Shown piece after piece: positions 47,743-56,917 of a stretch of DNA of 64,000 nt. Every line of letters starts with the position of its first letter. Within the stretch, counting starts at the first letter, position 1. Location of the stretch: positions 1 through 64,000 of the forward strand of contig NZ_JANAIF010000011.1 of NCBI RefSeq assembly GCF_024721015.1. Reading direction: 5' to 3'. This stretch comes from Xenorhabdus bovienii (GTDB taxonomy: Bacteria; Pseudomonadota; Gammaproteobacteria; Enterobacterales; Enterobacteriaceae). The notes under the pieces were generated by a model. That model saw only the letters and a list, made by a program, of their open reading frames with translations, was not told the DNA's origin and made no database searches. Position numbers and translations under genes: made by a program.

Positions 47743-48006
47743 ATGGTCGCGTTAATTAAGCTATTAAGAGAAAACCCGACCAGCCTGAGAGAGCCGCATT
47801 CAAAACCGATAGAGGGATACAAAGGACTGTTTGAGCTGAGAACAAAAGCCAAAGATGGAATAGCCAGAAGTTTTTTTTGTTATGCCGCAGGGAAGAAAAT
47901 CTATCTGTTACGATGCTTTGTGAAAAAAACCAATACCACTCCCCTTAATGAACTCAGGATAGCGATTGCGCGAAGAAATGAACTGATAGAACCATCAAGA
48001 GATTAA
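47743..48006 (+). pseudogene. 5'-truncated RelE/HigB-like toxin
   Basis: The frame gives 87 residues with the phage-type RelE toxin pattern LIKLLRENPTSLREPHSKPI, GYKGLFELRTKAKDGIARSF, IYLLRCFVKKTNTTPLNELR. Homologous coding in the same frame reaches back to about 47719 (ELPDSLELR), while the first 15-20 residues typical of the family are lost at the join to the integrase remnant. No ribosome-binding site is seen before 47743. It was probably inactivated by the deletion that fused the two genes. Its antitoxin partner follows 8 bp later. Confidence 0.7.
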
Positions 48007-48014
48007 GAGGAAAT

Positions 48015-48308
48015 ATGATGCGTGATGATTTAGATCTCTACATTGAAGAAAGAACAAAAGAAAACCCCCGATTTAAGGCCACGTTAGCGGAAGAAGAAAA
48101 AGAGCTTGAGTTAGCGATTGAAATGCAGAATATACTGGCTGAATGGCGGAAAAATGCCGGGCTGACCAGCGCTCAGGTCGCTGAAAAAATGGGGATCAAA
48201 CCACCGACTGTATCAAAAATAGAAAGAAATATCGTTAAGGCATCCATCTATACACTCAGTCGTTATGCGCGCGCCTGTGGTGTTAACGATATCAATATAT
48301 CCTTATAA
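48015..48308 (+). CDS. XRE-family antitoxin (HigA-like)
   Basis: The 97-residue protein has a helical N terminus and an XRE-type helix-turn-helix at about residues 50-90 (EWRKNAGLTSAQVAEKMGIK, then PPTVSKIERN). AGAGGAAAT is a strong ribosome-binding site. Toxin-first order followed by an XRE antitoxin fits HigBA-like modules. It looks intact while its toxin is truncated, a state expected when loss of the toxin is tolerated but loss of the antitoxin alone is not. Confidence 0.85.
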   Translation: MMRDDLDLYIEERTKENPRFKATLAEEEKELELAIEMQNILAEWRKNAGLTSAQVAEKMGIKPPTVSKIERNIVKASIYTLSRYARACGVNDINISL

Positions 48309-48342
48309 CTGCCTTTCCTTTCTTTCCTAAAAGGCGGGTTAG

Positions 48343-48382
48343 ACCCTAATACCGCTCGTGCTTAAGCGAGCGGTATTAGGGT
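48343..48382. repeat. 16-bp perfect inverted repeat
   Basis: ACCCTAATACCGCTCG (48343-48358) and CGAGCGGTATTAGGGT (48367-48382) are exact reverse complements around an 8-base centre. The right arm is within the YafO-like frame. No T-run follows. It could be a terminator stem without a tract, or the scar of a small inverted element. It marks the point where YafO-like similarity begins. Confidence 0.75.
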
Positions 48383-48669
48383 TGAGGCCGATTATTTTTG
48401 GTGACGAGGGGCGCTGGGAAGATCATGCATCTCTATGCGCCTCTTTTGTTTTCAAAATACATATCAAATTACCTGATGAGGAACCGTGGCCAGCTAAGAT
48501 GCCCGTTGTTGCACGTAAGAGTAATAGCTATCTCGTGTATACCCGTCATTGGTGTGAGCCGGAAAAATATCAACTCATTAGTATCATGACCCCGAATGCC
48601 CATGAACTTGCCAGAACCTCATTTTTATCTGTATTGGTTGATCGCGCAGAAGATTTCCAAAATAACTGA
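48358..48669 (+). pseudogene. N-terminally truncated YafO-family toxin
   Basis: From about residue 11 the frame matches the YafO mRNA interferase family: IIFGDEGRWEDHASLCASFV, FKIHIKLPDEEPWPAKMPVV, NSYLVYTRHWCEPEKYQLIS and TPNAHELARTSF. The first 25-30 family residues are missing; in their place is codon sequence derived from the inverted repeat, starting at a GTG (48358) without a ribosome-binding site. YafO toxins cleave mRNA on the ribosome. It is probably non-functional, and no YafN-like antitoxin is adjacent. Confidence 0.72.
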
Positions 48670-48694
48670 ACCCCTATTAATGCCGCCTATTGAG

Positions 48695-48709
48695 CTGTCT
48701 TTCAGCCCC
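48695..48709. repeat. 15-bp direct repeat, right copy (possible attR core)
   Basis: Exact copy of CTGTCTTTCAGCCCC at 47332-47346, 1,363 bp downstream. The flanks differ on both sides, so only the core is shared. Confidence 0.6.
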
Positions 48710-48992
48710 AAAATGTCAGGAGAACTACTCATGGCCGCATTTTTGGTAGGCTAGGTTCTTATTTTTTATTTTACTGCACTAAATTATAAGGGTAATTCTC
48801 TATTAATGAGGAGATTGCTTATTAGCCCGTATCAATATAGGCTTGGATGAATTTAGCTCTCCTCTGCTTAGGAATAACGTGCCCTCAGCCCGTTGTTATC
48901 TTGACCAATCTTGATTATCTTACCTTCTCTTAAGCCGCTAATTAGAAAATCTTATCACTGTTATTACACAGTAAGGGATAAGGATACCCAAT
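48710..48992. other. 283-bp intergenic region after the island
   Basis: It contains a strong AGGAG site followed by a seven-codon frame (MAAFLVG, 48731-48754), perhaps the severed start of a lost gene. The rest is AT-rich with no recognised gene. AGGGATAAGGATA (48972-48984) precedes the next gene as its ribosome-binding site. Confidence 0.5.
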
Positions 48993-49634
48993 ATGGCTAA
49001 CTCTCATAAAATAAGCCTATTAGCAAGATGCATGGGCGCGACGTTATTGGGCCTGTGCCGTGTCTTGACCGGTGTACAAGTACGATGGATTGGCTGTCAG
49101 CCATCGACCTCAAGCCGCATTTATTATGCAAATCATACCAGCCATCTTGATGGATTGGTGATCTGGTCTGGGCTTCCGCCCAAATTGCGTTATCAGATTC
49201 ACCCTGTAGCTGCACGGGATTATTGGGATAAAACCAGGCTGCGTCGCTATCTTATGTATAAGGTATTTCGTGCAGTCTTGATCGAGCGTAAAGGCGAACA
49301 TACCTCAAAATCGGGGGTTCTTGCACCTTTGGAAGCTATTCTGGCGAAAAAAGAGTCGTTGATTTTCTTTCCAGAAGGTACACGGGGAGATGGTGAACAA
49401 CTCAATCCGTTTAAGGGAGGTTTGTATCATCTGGCCCGTCAGTACCCTGATGCTGAAATGATCCCTGTCTATCTGGAAAATTCAAATCGTGTCCTGCCGA
49501 AAGGAAAAAGATTATTGGTGCCGATTATTTGTTCGGCAACATTTGGTAAGCCTCTGGATAAATTGGGTGAAAATGAAAGTAAAGTCGCCTTCTTGCAACG
49601 TGCCCAGTCTGCACTGGAGGAGTTGATGCGATGA
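48993..49634 (+). CDS. PlsC-like lysophospholipid acyltransferase
   Basis: The 213-residue protein has the acyltransferase motif I in YYANHTSHLDGLVIW (NHxSxxD, a variant of HxxxxD in which the histidine of ANHTSHLD is kept) and motif III in IFFPEGTRGDG. It should transfer an acyl chain to a lysophospholipid or acylglycerol phosphate at the membrane. It is coupled by a 4-bp overlap to a CDP-diacylglycerol synthase-like gene. The pair would form phosphatidic acid and then CDP-diacylglycerol, in addition to housekeeping plsC and cdsA expected elsewhere. Confidence 0.85.
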   Translation: MANSHKISLLARCMGATLLGLCRVLTGVQVRWIGCQPSTSSRIYYANHTSHLDGLVIWSGLPPKLRYQIHPVAARDYWDKTRLRRYLMYKVFRAVLIERKGEHTSKSGVLAPLEAILAKKESLIFFPEGTRGDGEQLNPFKGGLYHLARQYPDAEMIPVYLENSNRVLPKGKRLLVPIICSATFGKPLDKLGENESKVAFLQRAQSALEELMR

Positions 49635-50575
49635 CCAAGATTGATAATGACCTGATGCTTTTGCTGGGCGGGATATTTGGGGTATTGATTATCGCCAGTG
49701 CGATTGGCGGCATATTGTCTCTTTGGTATTCGGGGGCAAAGCGCAGTGCGACTATCGATAACCTGAATGCTAGGATCCGTGGCTGGTGGATGATGTGTAT
49801 CATCTGTGTGCTGGCTGTTATCGTTGGGTCTGTGGGGTCGGTGATCCTGTTTACAGTGATGTCATTTTTTGCCCTGCGTGAATTCATCACATTGACACCG
49901 ACTCGCCGCGGTGATCATGAGGCTCTTTTCTGGTGTTTCTTTGTCTTTATGCCGATCCAGTATGTCTTGGTTGGGATGCAATGGTACGGCTTATTCTCGG
50001 TTTTTATTCCGGTTTACGTTTTTCTGTTTTTGCCTGTTCGTATTGCATTGGTTGGGGATACCACCCGCTTTCTGGAACGAACCGCTAAAATCCAATCGGC
50101 AATGCTGATCACGGTGTTTGCCCTGAGTCATGCTCCAGCCTTGTTGATGTTGCATATGCCCGATTATGAAGATCAGAATATCAAGCTATTGCTGTTCCTG
50201 ATGATTGTCGTGCAGATGTCCGATATTTTGCAGTATGTATTCGGCAAGTTATTCGGTAAGCGTCCAATTGTACCGAAATTAAGCCCCAATAAAACGGTTG
50301 AAGGGTTTATTGGCGGGATTTTGGCTTCTTCGTTGCTAGGGATGTCACTGTACTGGGTGACGCCGTTTTCACCGTGGGAAGCGGGGCTGATGTCATTGGC
50401 TATCACGTTGATGGGCTTTATTGGTGGGTTGTGTATGTCAGCAATCAAGCGTGACAGTGGAGTGAAAGACTTTGGCGGAATTATTGAGGGACATGGCGGT
50501 ATGTTGGATAGAATTGATTCGCTTTGTTTTGCTGCCCCTATATTTTTCCATCTAACACGCTATTTTTATACCTGA
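49631..50575 (+). CDS. CdsA-like phosphatidate cytidylyltransferase
   Basis: The 314-residue membrane protein with about 8 segments has the family signature near the end: SAIKRDSGVKDFGGIIEGHG, then GMLDRIDSLCF. It also has KLSPNKTVEGFIGG. It would make CDP-diacylglycerol from phosphatidate and CTP. It resembles E. coli YnbB more than the essential CdsA, an inference from its pairing with an acyltransferase gene. It lies upstream of fieF by 27 bp. Confidence 0.88.
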   Translation: MTKIDNDLMLLLGGIFGVLIIASAIGGILSLWYSGAKRSATIDNLNARIRGWWMMCIICVLAVIVGSVGSVILFTVMSFFALREFITLTPTRRGDHEALFWCFFVFMPIQYVLVGMQWYGLFSVFIPVYVFLFLPVRIALVGDTTRFLERTAKIQSAMLITVFALSHAPALLMLHMPDYEDQNIKLLLFLMIVVQMSDILQYVFGKLFGKRPIVPKLSPNKTVEGFIGGILASSLLGMSLYWVTPFSPWEAGLMSLAITLMGFIGGLCMSAIKRDSGVKDFGGIIEGHGGMLDRIDSLCFAAPIFFHLTRYFYT

Positions 50576-50602
50576 GACTGAATAACCGAAGGGCGGTAGT
50601 CA

Positions 50603-51502
50603 ATGAGTATAAATTATGGGCGATGGGTCAGTGCTGCTGCGCTGTCAGCAACGATACTGGCCAGTGTGTTGCTGGTGGTGAAAATTGTTGCGTGGTGGTT
50701 GACGGGGTCGGTAAGCTTATTGGCGGCGCTAGTGGATTCTTTAGTCGATCTGGCCGCTTCTTTGACTAATTTTTTCGCTGTGCGCTATTCGCTCCAGCCT
50801 GCCGATAAAGAGCATACCTTCGGGCATGGTAAGGCGGAATCGCTGGCGGCGCTTGCCCAAAGTATGTTTATTTCCGGATCGGCCATTTTCCTATTTTTAA
50901 CGGGTTTTCAGCATTTGGTCTCCCCCAGTCCATTGGAGCATGCGACGATAGGTATCTGGGTGATCGTCATCGCCCTGATTTCAACGATTTGCTTGGTGAC
51001 GTTCCAGAAATGGGTGATCAATAAAACTCAAAGTCAGGCTATTCGCGCGGATATGTTGCATTACAAGTCCGATCTGTTGATGAATGGGGCGATTCTTCTG
51101 GCATTGGTCTTTAGTATGTATGGTTTCCGGCGTGCGGATGCCCTGTTTGCTTTGGGAATCGGGGCTTATATCCTCTACAGTGCGTTACGGATGGGGTACG
51201 ATGCCGTACAATCTTTACTTGATCGTGCTTTGCCCGATGAAGAGCGGCAAGAGATTATTGAGATGATCAAGCGTTATCCCGGAATAGCGGGTGGGCATGA
51301 TTTGCGAACACGTCAATCAGGTCCAACGCGTTTTATTCAGTTCCATCTGGAGATAGATGATCATCTGCCGCTGGTGGAAGCGCATGCTTTGGCCGAGGGG
51401 ATTGAAAATAAATTGCGGGATAGATTTCCGGGTGCCGATATTATTATTCACCAAGATCCTTGCTCCGTTGTGCCAGAGGAGCATAAAAACCGTTGGGATT
51501 AA
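50603..51502 (+). CDS. fieF: cation diffusion facilitator FieF
   Basis: FieF (YiiP) exports Zn2+ and Fe2+ in exchange for protons. The 299-residue protein has six membrane segments with the metal site DSLVDLAAS (DxxxD) and HYKSDLLMN (HxxxD). The cytoplasmic domain carries [39 protein letters not shown] and IIHQDPC. Order cpxP, (island), fieF, pfkA, sbp matches E. coli apart from the inserted genes. Confidence 0.96.
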   Translation: MSINYGRWVSAAALSATILASVLLVVKIVAWWLTGSVSLLAALVDSLVDLAASLTNFFAVRYSLQPADKEHTFGHGKAESLAALAQSMFISGSAIFLFLTGFQHLVSPSPLEHATIGIWVIVIALISTICLVTFQKWVINKTQSQAIRADMLHYKSDLLMNGAILLALVFSMYGFRRADALFALGIGAYILYSALRMGYDAVQSLLDRALPDEERQEIIEMIKRYPGIAGGHDLRTRQSGPTRFIQFHLEIDDHLPLVEAHALAEGIENKLRDRFPGADIIIHQDPCSVVPEEHKNRWD

Positions 51503-51588
51503 CGGGGAATTTATTCATAATCAAAAGAGCGTCAGAAAATAAACATAATCTTAATGCAGACTGGGTGTTTTTCCGTATCATAGATGAA

Positions 51589-51604
51589 GTTGAATCAATT
51601 CAGC
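51589..51604. promoter_or_regulatory. possible Cra (FruR) site upstream of pfkA
   Basis: GTTGAATCAATTCAGC is near-palindromic and resembles the Cra consensus (TGAAWC.. with an inverted half). Cra represses pfkA in E. coli. The match is imperfect. Confidence 0.4.
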
Positions 51605-51707
51605 TAATGAAGTGACGATCAGAGTTTCGTAAAACCGCCGTAAATTTTCCCGTTAGGGGATCAGTCAGCAGATTGGTAAATATTACATCTACAAGTCAGA
51701 GGTCATC

Positions 51708-52685
51708 ATGATCAACAAGATTAAAAGAATCGGAGTCTTAACGAGTGGCGGTGATGCGCCTGGCATGAACGCCGCTATTCGTGGTGTTGTTCGTGTCGCT
51801 TTAACCGAAGGGTTGGAGGTTTACGGCATTTATGATGGCTATCTGGGGTTGTATGAAAACCGCATGAAGAAGCTCGACCGTTTCAGTGTTTCTGACATGA
51901 TTAACCGTGGTGGGACGTTTCTGGGATCGGCGCGTTTTCCTGAATTCAGGGATGATAAAGTCCGTGAAATTGCCATTGAAAATATGCGTAAAAATGACAT
52001 TGATGCGCTGGTGGTGATTGGGGGAGACGGTTCTTATTTAGGGGCGAAAAAGCTGACTGAAGCGGGTTTTCCTTGTATTGGTCTGCCCGGCACGATTGAC
52101 AATGATGTGGCAGGAACGGATTACACTATCGGTTATTTTACGGCACTGGAAACAGTTGTAGAGGCGATTGACCGTCTGCGCGATACCTCGACATCCCACA
52201 AGCGTATTTCGATTGTAGAAGTGATGGGGCGCTATTGCGGTGATTTGACGTTGTCTGCGGCAATTGCGGGTGGATGCGAATTCATTGTTTTGCCTGAGAA
52301 TGAAATCCCGTTCGATCGTGAAGAATTGCTGGCGGAAATCAAGGCGGGTATCCAAAAAGGTAAGCGCCACGCCATCGTTGCCATTACTGAGCATGTCTGC
52401 AATGTGGATGAACTGGCGAAATACATTGAAGCAGAAACACGTCATGAAACCCGTGCAACAGTACTGGGGCATATTCAACGTGGCGGTGCGCCAGTGGCGT
52501 ATGACCGTATTCTGGCTTCTCGCATGGGGGCTTATTCTGTCCAGTTGCTGCTGGAAGGTTTTGGTGGCCGTTGTGTGGGTATCCAGAACGAGAAACTTGT
52601 TCATCACGACATTATTGATGCGGTGCAAAATATGCAGCGTGTTTTCAAGAAAGACTGGCTGGAAACGGCGAAGCAGCTTTACTAA
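51708..52685 (+). CDS. pfkA: 6-phosphofructokinase
   Basis: PfkA phosphorylates fructose 6-phosphate with ATP, the committed step of glycolysis. The 325-residue protein has the ATP-binding [31 protein letters not shown], the catalytic [19 protein letters not shown] and [11 protein letters not shown]. It is about five residues longer than in E. coli at the N terminus. CAGAGGTC precedes the start. Confidence 0.97.
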   Translation: MINKIKRIGVLTSGGDAPGMNAAIRGVVRVALTEGLEVYGIYDGYLGLYENRMKKLDRFSVSDMINRGGTFLGSARFPEFRDDKVREIAIENMRKNDIDALVVIGGDGSYLGAKKLTEAGFPCIGLPGTIDNDVAGTDYTIGYFTALETVVEAIDRLRDTSTSHKRISIVEVMGRYCGDLTLSAAIAGGCEFIVLPENEIPFDREELLAEIKAGIQKGKRHAIVAITEHVCNVDELAKYIEAETRHETRATVLGHIQRGGAPVAYDRILASRMGAYSVQLLLEGFGGRCVGIQNEKLVHHDIIDAVQNMQRVFKKDWLETAKQLY

Positions 52686-52713
52686 ACCTTTCTCGCCTGC
52701 AACATACTTTTTC

Positions 52714-52744
52714 AAGGGCAGCTATATTTTATGGCTGCCCTTTT
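52714..52744 (+). terminator. pfkA intrinsic terminator
   Basis: AAGGGCAGC (52714-52722) and GCTGCCC (52734-52740) form a stem followed by TTTT (52741-52744), 29 bases after the pfkA stop codon. Confidence 0.88.
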
Positions 52745-52857
52745 CTGCACTATATTCCACTTATGCATAAGCAGAAATTTTAAATTATTTCTGCGTCATA
52801 CTGCTTTCTGTCAGCTTTTATGGCGATACCATAAATAGCTTAGGGGAGCATTTCACC

Positions 52858-53871
52858 ATGGTCACGAGATGGGCAGCAAGAAGGTATGCCGTGTTGACGG
52901 CATTATTGATGGTCTTGGCAGGAGGTAGTGCATGGGCAAAAGAGGTGCAACTCTTGAATGTTTCCTACGATCCTACCCGCGAATTGTATCAGCAGTATGA
53001 TCAGGCATTCAGTCAGTATTGGCAGCAAAAAACCGGAGATCACGTAACAGTCCGCCAGTCACACGGGGGTTCGGGTAAGCAAGCAACGTCTGTCATCAAT
53101 GGCCTTCAGGCGGATGTGGTGACATTGGCGCTGGCATATGATGTGAATGCGATTGCAGAGCGTGGTCGCATTGCCAAGAATTGGATTGATCGCCTACCGG
53201 AGAATTCCGCGCCTTATACTTCAACCATTGTTTTTCTGGTACGCAAGGGCAACCCTAAACATATCAAGGATTGGTCAGATTTGGTTCGTCCCGGTGTTTC
53301 TATCGTGACACCGAATCCAAAAACGTCCGGTGGCGCGCGTTGGAATTATCTGGCGGCTTGGGGATATGGGCTGGCACAGAATAATCAGGATCAAGGCAAG
53401 ACTAAAGCCTTTGTTAAGGCGCTTTATAAGAATGTCGAAGTGTTGGATTCTGGCGCGCGTGGTGCAACCAATACCTTTGTGGAACGCGGAATTGGGGATG
53501 TGTTGATCGCATGGGAAAACGAAGCGTTATTGGCTACCCATGCACTGGCTCAGGATAAGTTTGAGATTGTTACACCGAGCCTTTCCATTCTGGCAGAGCC
53601 AACGGTTGCCGTTGTCGATAAGGTGGTTGATAAACGGGGAACCCGTGAACTGGCAACGGAATACTTGAAATACCTGTATTCGCCTGTCGGACAGGAAATT
53701 GCGGCAAAGAATTATTACCGTCCCAGCGATAAAGCTGTTGCAGAAAAATATCACGCGGTTTTTCCCGCTCTGAAATTGTTCACGATTGATGAAGTATTTG
53801 GTGGCTGGGATAAGGCCCAGGAGGCGCATTTTGCCACGGGTGGCATTTTCGATGAAATTATCCGGCGTTAA
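52858..53871 (+). CDS. sbp: periplasmic sulfate-binding protein
   Basis: Sbp delivers sulfate to the CysTWA transporter. The 337-residue protein has a signal peptide (core [16 protein letters not shown], cleavage before KEVQLL) and the family features [56 protein letters not shown] and [27 protein letters not shown] lies upstream. A strong terminator follows. Confidence 0.96.
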   Translation: MVTRWAARRYAVLTALLMVLAGGSAWAKEVQLLNVSYDPTRELYQQYDQAFSQYWQQKTGDHVTVRQSHGGSGKQATSVINGLQADVVTLALAYDVNAIAERGRIAKNWIDRLPENSAPYTSTIVFLVRKGNPKHIKDWSDLVRPGVSIVTPNPKTSGGARWNYLAAWGYGLAQNNQDQGKTKAFVKALYKNVEVLDSGARGATNTFVERGIGDVLIAWENEALLATHALAQDKFEIVTPSLSILAEPTVAVVDKVVDKRGTRELATEYLKYLYSPVGQEIAAKNYYRPSDKAVAEKYHAVFPALKLFTIDEVFGGWDKAQEAHFATGGIFDEIIRR

Positions 53872-53882
53872 TGTTTAGAAAT

Positions 53883-53916
53883 AACCGCCACTGGATGATA
53901 TTACGTGGCGGTTTTT
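53883..53916 (+). terminator. sbp intrinsic terminator
   Basis: ACCGCCAC (53884-53891) pairs with GTGGCGGT (53905-53912) and is followed by TTTTT, 12 bases after the sbp stop codon. Confidence 0.9.
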
Positions 53917-53964
53917 GTAGGCATTTGCTTTATTGTTAATTGTTTTATCGACAATTAAATCGTC

Positions 53965-54732
53965 TTATGCCTTTTTCGCTTCGGCAGCGGCTTTCACGAT
54001 AACGGCGAAAGCATCGGCTTTCAGGGATGCACCACCAACCAGAGCACCATCAATATCTGGCTGGGTGAACAGTTCTGCCGCGTTGCTGGCATTGACGGAG
54101 CCGCCGTATTGAATGATGACCTGTTCAGCGATAGCAGCATCTTGCTTCGCGATATGATCACGGATAAATTTATGAACAGCCTGTGCTTGTGCCGGAGTCG
54201 CTGATTTACCCGTACCAATTGCCCAGACGGGCTCGTATGCGATAACGGTATCCTTGAAGGCTTCAACACCTAATGTGTTCAGAACGGCATCGATTTGGCG
54301 TGCGCATACGGCTTCGGTTTGGCCTGCTTCATTTTCCTGTTCGGTTTCACCAATGCATAGAACGGGAATCAGTCCTTGTTCTTTCAGGATGGTGAATTTT
54401 TTCGCAATCAGCTCATCGCTTTCTTTATGGTAAGTCCGGCGCTCGGAGTGACCGATAATGATATATTTCGCGCCCGCATCTTTTAGCATTTCAGCAGATG
54501 TTTCACCGGTGAACGCACCAGAAAGGTTAACGTCAACATCTTGTGCACCCAGAGCGATACGGCTGCCAGCCAGTGCATTTTTTGCCAGAGAAACATAAAC
54601 TGTTGGTGGTGCGATAGCGACGCCACAGCCGTCAACATTGCTCAGTTCTTTACGCAGGCCTGCAATCAGGTCGTTAACCATGTGGGTACTGCCATTTAAT
54701 TTCCAGTTCCCCATAACTAATGGATGTCGCAT
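53965..54732 (-). CDS. tpiA: triosephosphate isomerase
   Basis: TpiA interconverts dihydroxyacetone phosphate and glyceraldehyde 3-phosphate. The 255-residue TIM-barrel protein has the catalytic lysine in MGNWKLNGS, histidine in [17 protein letters not shown], glutamate in [18 protein letters not shown] and the phosphate loop [24 protein letters not shown] lies upstream. Convergent with sbp. Confidence 0.97.
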   Translation of the reverse strand: MRHPLVMGNWKLNGSTHMVNDLIAGLRKELSNVDGCGVAIAPPTVYVSLAKNALAGSRIALGAQDVDVNLSGAFTGETSAEMLKDAGAKYIIIGHSERRTYHKESDELIAKKFTILKEQGLIPVLCIGETEQENEAGQTEAVCARQIDAVLNTLGVEAFKDTVIAYEPVWAIGTGKSATPAQAQAVHKFIRDHIAKQDAAIAEQVIIQYGGSVNASNAAELFTQPDIDGALVGGASLKADAFAVIVKAAAEAKKA

Positions 54733-54871
54733 GTTTTTCCCTCCAACCAGAAAATAATCAAATTGCGATCTGAATTAACACGCTTTGAGGGAATAGCGTT
54801 TGTGCCATTCCCCGTAAGCGGAATCCCGACAGTATAAAGATCATCGGTGCGAATAGCTCTGCGCTGCGTCA

Positions 54872-55492
54872 CTAATTTTTGCTCGCGGGTGCGTCAGATA
54901 ACGATAGCTTAATCGGTTCAATTGCGAAGGTCATTATATTTTCGCTGCTGTTTACGATGACATAACGTATCGCACCGATTTTTTGGCTGAAGAATCGGTG
55001 GCTTTGCGCAGCCTGTAAAAGTTTTTCTAATTGTTGGTTGGCTTGATCTGGGGAAAGCGTGGGCTCGAATTGACTGATCAGGGCGGTAATATACTGTTTT
55101 ATCAGTGCGAGATTGTGTTCTTTCTCCGGTTCACTTTGTGGTGGCAGCAGGGTAATTTGCAAACTTTTAATTTTTTCGCTGCCCCGTTCCAGTACTGCCG
55201 AAGAATAAATTTTTTCGTTAATTTTGCTGGCAGCACGAATGAAAGGCAGGGAGATATCTTTACTGACAATGACTTTATATTCATGCAGGGGGATTTCAGG
55301 GTATTTTTTGTTGTATTTTTCCCGAAATACCGGAATGGTTTCCTCAAAAGTAGGGGAATCAGGAAGTAAATACATCAGTTGTGAGCGTGTGTCCGGTGTG
55401 ATAGAAGGTTCACCTGCAAAGGTCGATAATGGCAAACTGATACCAAAAGCGATTAATATTGTCACCAGAAGTTTATTCATGCCTGTTTTCAT
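54872..55492 (-). CDS. yiiQ: YiiQ (DUF1454) periplasmic protein
   Basis: The 206-residue protein (start at 55492, MKTGMNKLLV) has a signal peptide ending near TFA-GEPS. The DUF1454 region keeps TFEETIPVFREKYNKKYPEI, RAASKINEKIYSSAVLERGS and MTFAIEPIKLSLSDA, matching E. coli YiiQ. Function unknown. A longer in-frame extension to 55681 runs into the divergent yiiR and is not expected to be used. A start four codons on (55480) is also possible. Confidence 0.9.
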   Translation of the reverse strand: MKTGMNKLLVTILIAFGISLPLSTFAGEPSITPDTRSQLMYLLPDSPTFEETIPVFREKYNKKYPEIPLHEYKVIVSKDISLPFIRAASKINEKIYSSAVLERGSEKIKSLQITLLPPQSEPEKEHNLALIKQYITALISQFEPTLSPDQANQQLEKLLQAAQSHRFFSQKIGAIRYVIVNSSENIMTFAIEPIKLSLSDAPASKN

Positions 55493-55550
55493 GTTGTACT
55501 CGCTGAGTGTAAATACCGGAAAAACAGCATCCACAATTGGAAAAGAATAC

Positions 55551-55997
55551 ATGACATTACAACAATGGGGATTTTCATTCAAAGGCCGAATTGGGCGACG
55601 GGAATTCTGGATCGGCATTGGCATCTGCTTCGCCCTGATATTTATGCTTTTGACCTTGCATGGCATGAATGCCTTCCCCATGCATTATGCCGCAGTGGGT
55701 ATCGCCTTGATCCTGTACCCAACCGCAGCGATTATAGCGAAACGTCTGCATGACCGGAATAAACATGGTGGCTGGGTGCTACTGCTGGCTTTAGCTTGGG
55801 TATTGCTTTCCCTCGATTGGAGCGCAATGGCAGCTATCTGGCAATGGGGGATTGGTCGTTTCATTCCAACGTTGATTTTCGTTATGATTGTGCTGGATTG
55901 CGGTGTATTTCGTGGTATGGAAGGGCCAAACCGTTTTGGTGAGATGGCAGAAACGGTTGAGTATATTTCTGCCAGTGAACCTGCCCCAAAACGCTGA
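55551..55997 (+). CDS. yiiR: YiiR (DUF805) membrane protein
   Basis: The 148-residue protein starts at 55551 with MTLQQWGFSFKGRIGRREFW, the DUF805 opening. It has four hydrophobic segments and the conserved AIIAKRLHDRNKHGGW. It ends near FRGMEGPNRFGE. It is a small inner-membrane protein of unknown function and is divergent from yiiQ by about 60 bp, as in E. coli. Confidence 0.9.
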   Translation: MTLQQWGFSFKGRIGRREFWIGIGICFALIFMLLTLHGMNAFPMHYAAVGIALILYPTAAIIAKRLHDRNKHGGWVLLLALAWVLLSLDWSAMAAIWQWGIGRFIPTLIFVMIVLDCGVFRGMEGPNRFGEMAETVEYISASEPAPKR

Positions 55998-56020
55998 TTA
56001 GTGGGTTAGCGATGTTGTGA

Positions 56021-56767
56021 TTACCAATATTGTTCGCTGGTGATATGCCCTGGTTTACGGCGCAGGTGTTTTGCCATATTGCGTTGTTCTTTCAGAAGCT
56101 GTTGGGTGTCCTTGGCCATTTGGGGATTCCCACACAGCATAATGTGACTATTTTCTGCCTGCATCGGTAAACCAACGGCAGCTTCCAGCTCGCCATTTTC
56201 AATTAATGCCGGAATTCTCCCCATGAGTGAATTTGGGCATTTTTCACGGCTGACAATGGTCTGGATTCTTAATTTGCCTTGAAACTTTTTTTCTAGTTGT
56301 TGCATCATCGGCAAATAACTCAAATCTTGTTCCAGTCTCACGGCGTGAACCAAAACAATATTTTCAAACCGTTCCAGATTATCCCCTTGCTGGAGAATGG
56401 AAAGGTAAGGGCCAATGGCTGTACCGGTTGAGAGCATCCACAGGGTTTGGCAATCGGGGATTTCATCAAGGACAAAAAAACCTGCCGCCTGTTCTGTGAC
56501 GAGGAGTTCCTCCCCATTTTTTAATGCTGCAAGCCGAGGGCTGAGTTTCCCTTCAGGAACGGTGACTAAATAAAATTCCAGACTATTGTCGTCGGGGGAA
56601 TTGACGTAAGAATAAGCGCGTTGGATACGCTCACCTTCAATTTCGAGAGCCAATTTTGCGAATTGGCCAGCGGTAAATCTTTCAATCGGTGCATGAACTT
56701 TGATGCTGAATAGTGAATCTGTCCAATTGGTTATGTCGGTAACTTTTCCTGTAACCCAGTTTGCCAT
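56021..56767 (-). CDS. fpr: ferredoxin/flavodoxin-NADP+ reductase
   Basis: Fpr passes electrons from NADPH to flavodoxin or ferredoxin. The 248-residue protein (start at 56767, MANWVTGKVTD) has the FAD motif RIQRAYSYVNSP, the NADP-binding LSTGTAIGPYLSIL, the VLVHAVR stretch and ends in GHITSEQYW with the terminal tryptophan. AGAGAGG lies upstream. glpX, which separates glpK from fpr in E. coli, is absent from this window. Confidence 0.96.
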   Translation of the reverse strand: MANWVTGKVTDITNWTDSLFSIKVHAPIERFTAGQFAKLALEIEGERIQRAYSYVNSPDDNSLEFYLVTVPEGKLSPRLAALKNGEELLVTEQAAGFFVLDEIPDCQTLWMLSTGTAIGPYLSILQQGDNLERFENIVLVHAVRLEQDLSYLPMMQQLEKKFQGKLRIQTIVSREKCPNSLMGRIPALIENGELEAAVGLPMQAENSHIMLCGNPQMAKDTQQLLKEQRNMAKHLRRKPGHITSEQYW

Positions 56768-56917
56768 TACAATTAGCCTCTCTACAAAAAACACTGTATG
56801 AATTGATGATTTTTATGACAATTCTACGTGATTGTCGGGAATAGACTTATCGATTACGTGTTACAGTTTGATTGTCTTTATTTATGCCAATACTTTGGTT
56901 TTATATGTACACTTTTA

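Noticed and set aside
47366-48992. tRNA or tmRNA gene as the integration target of the island
   Set aside because: No cloverleaf or CCA-ending tRNA sequence was seen; the repeated core lies in the CpxQ 3' end instead.
52038-52715. 225-codon minus-strand frame opposite pfkA
   Set aside because: It is a shadow of pfkA codon use; the sense frame has all catalytic motifs.
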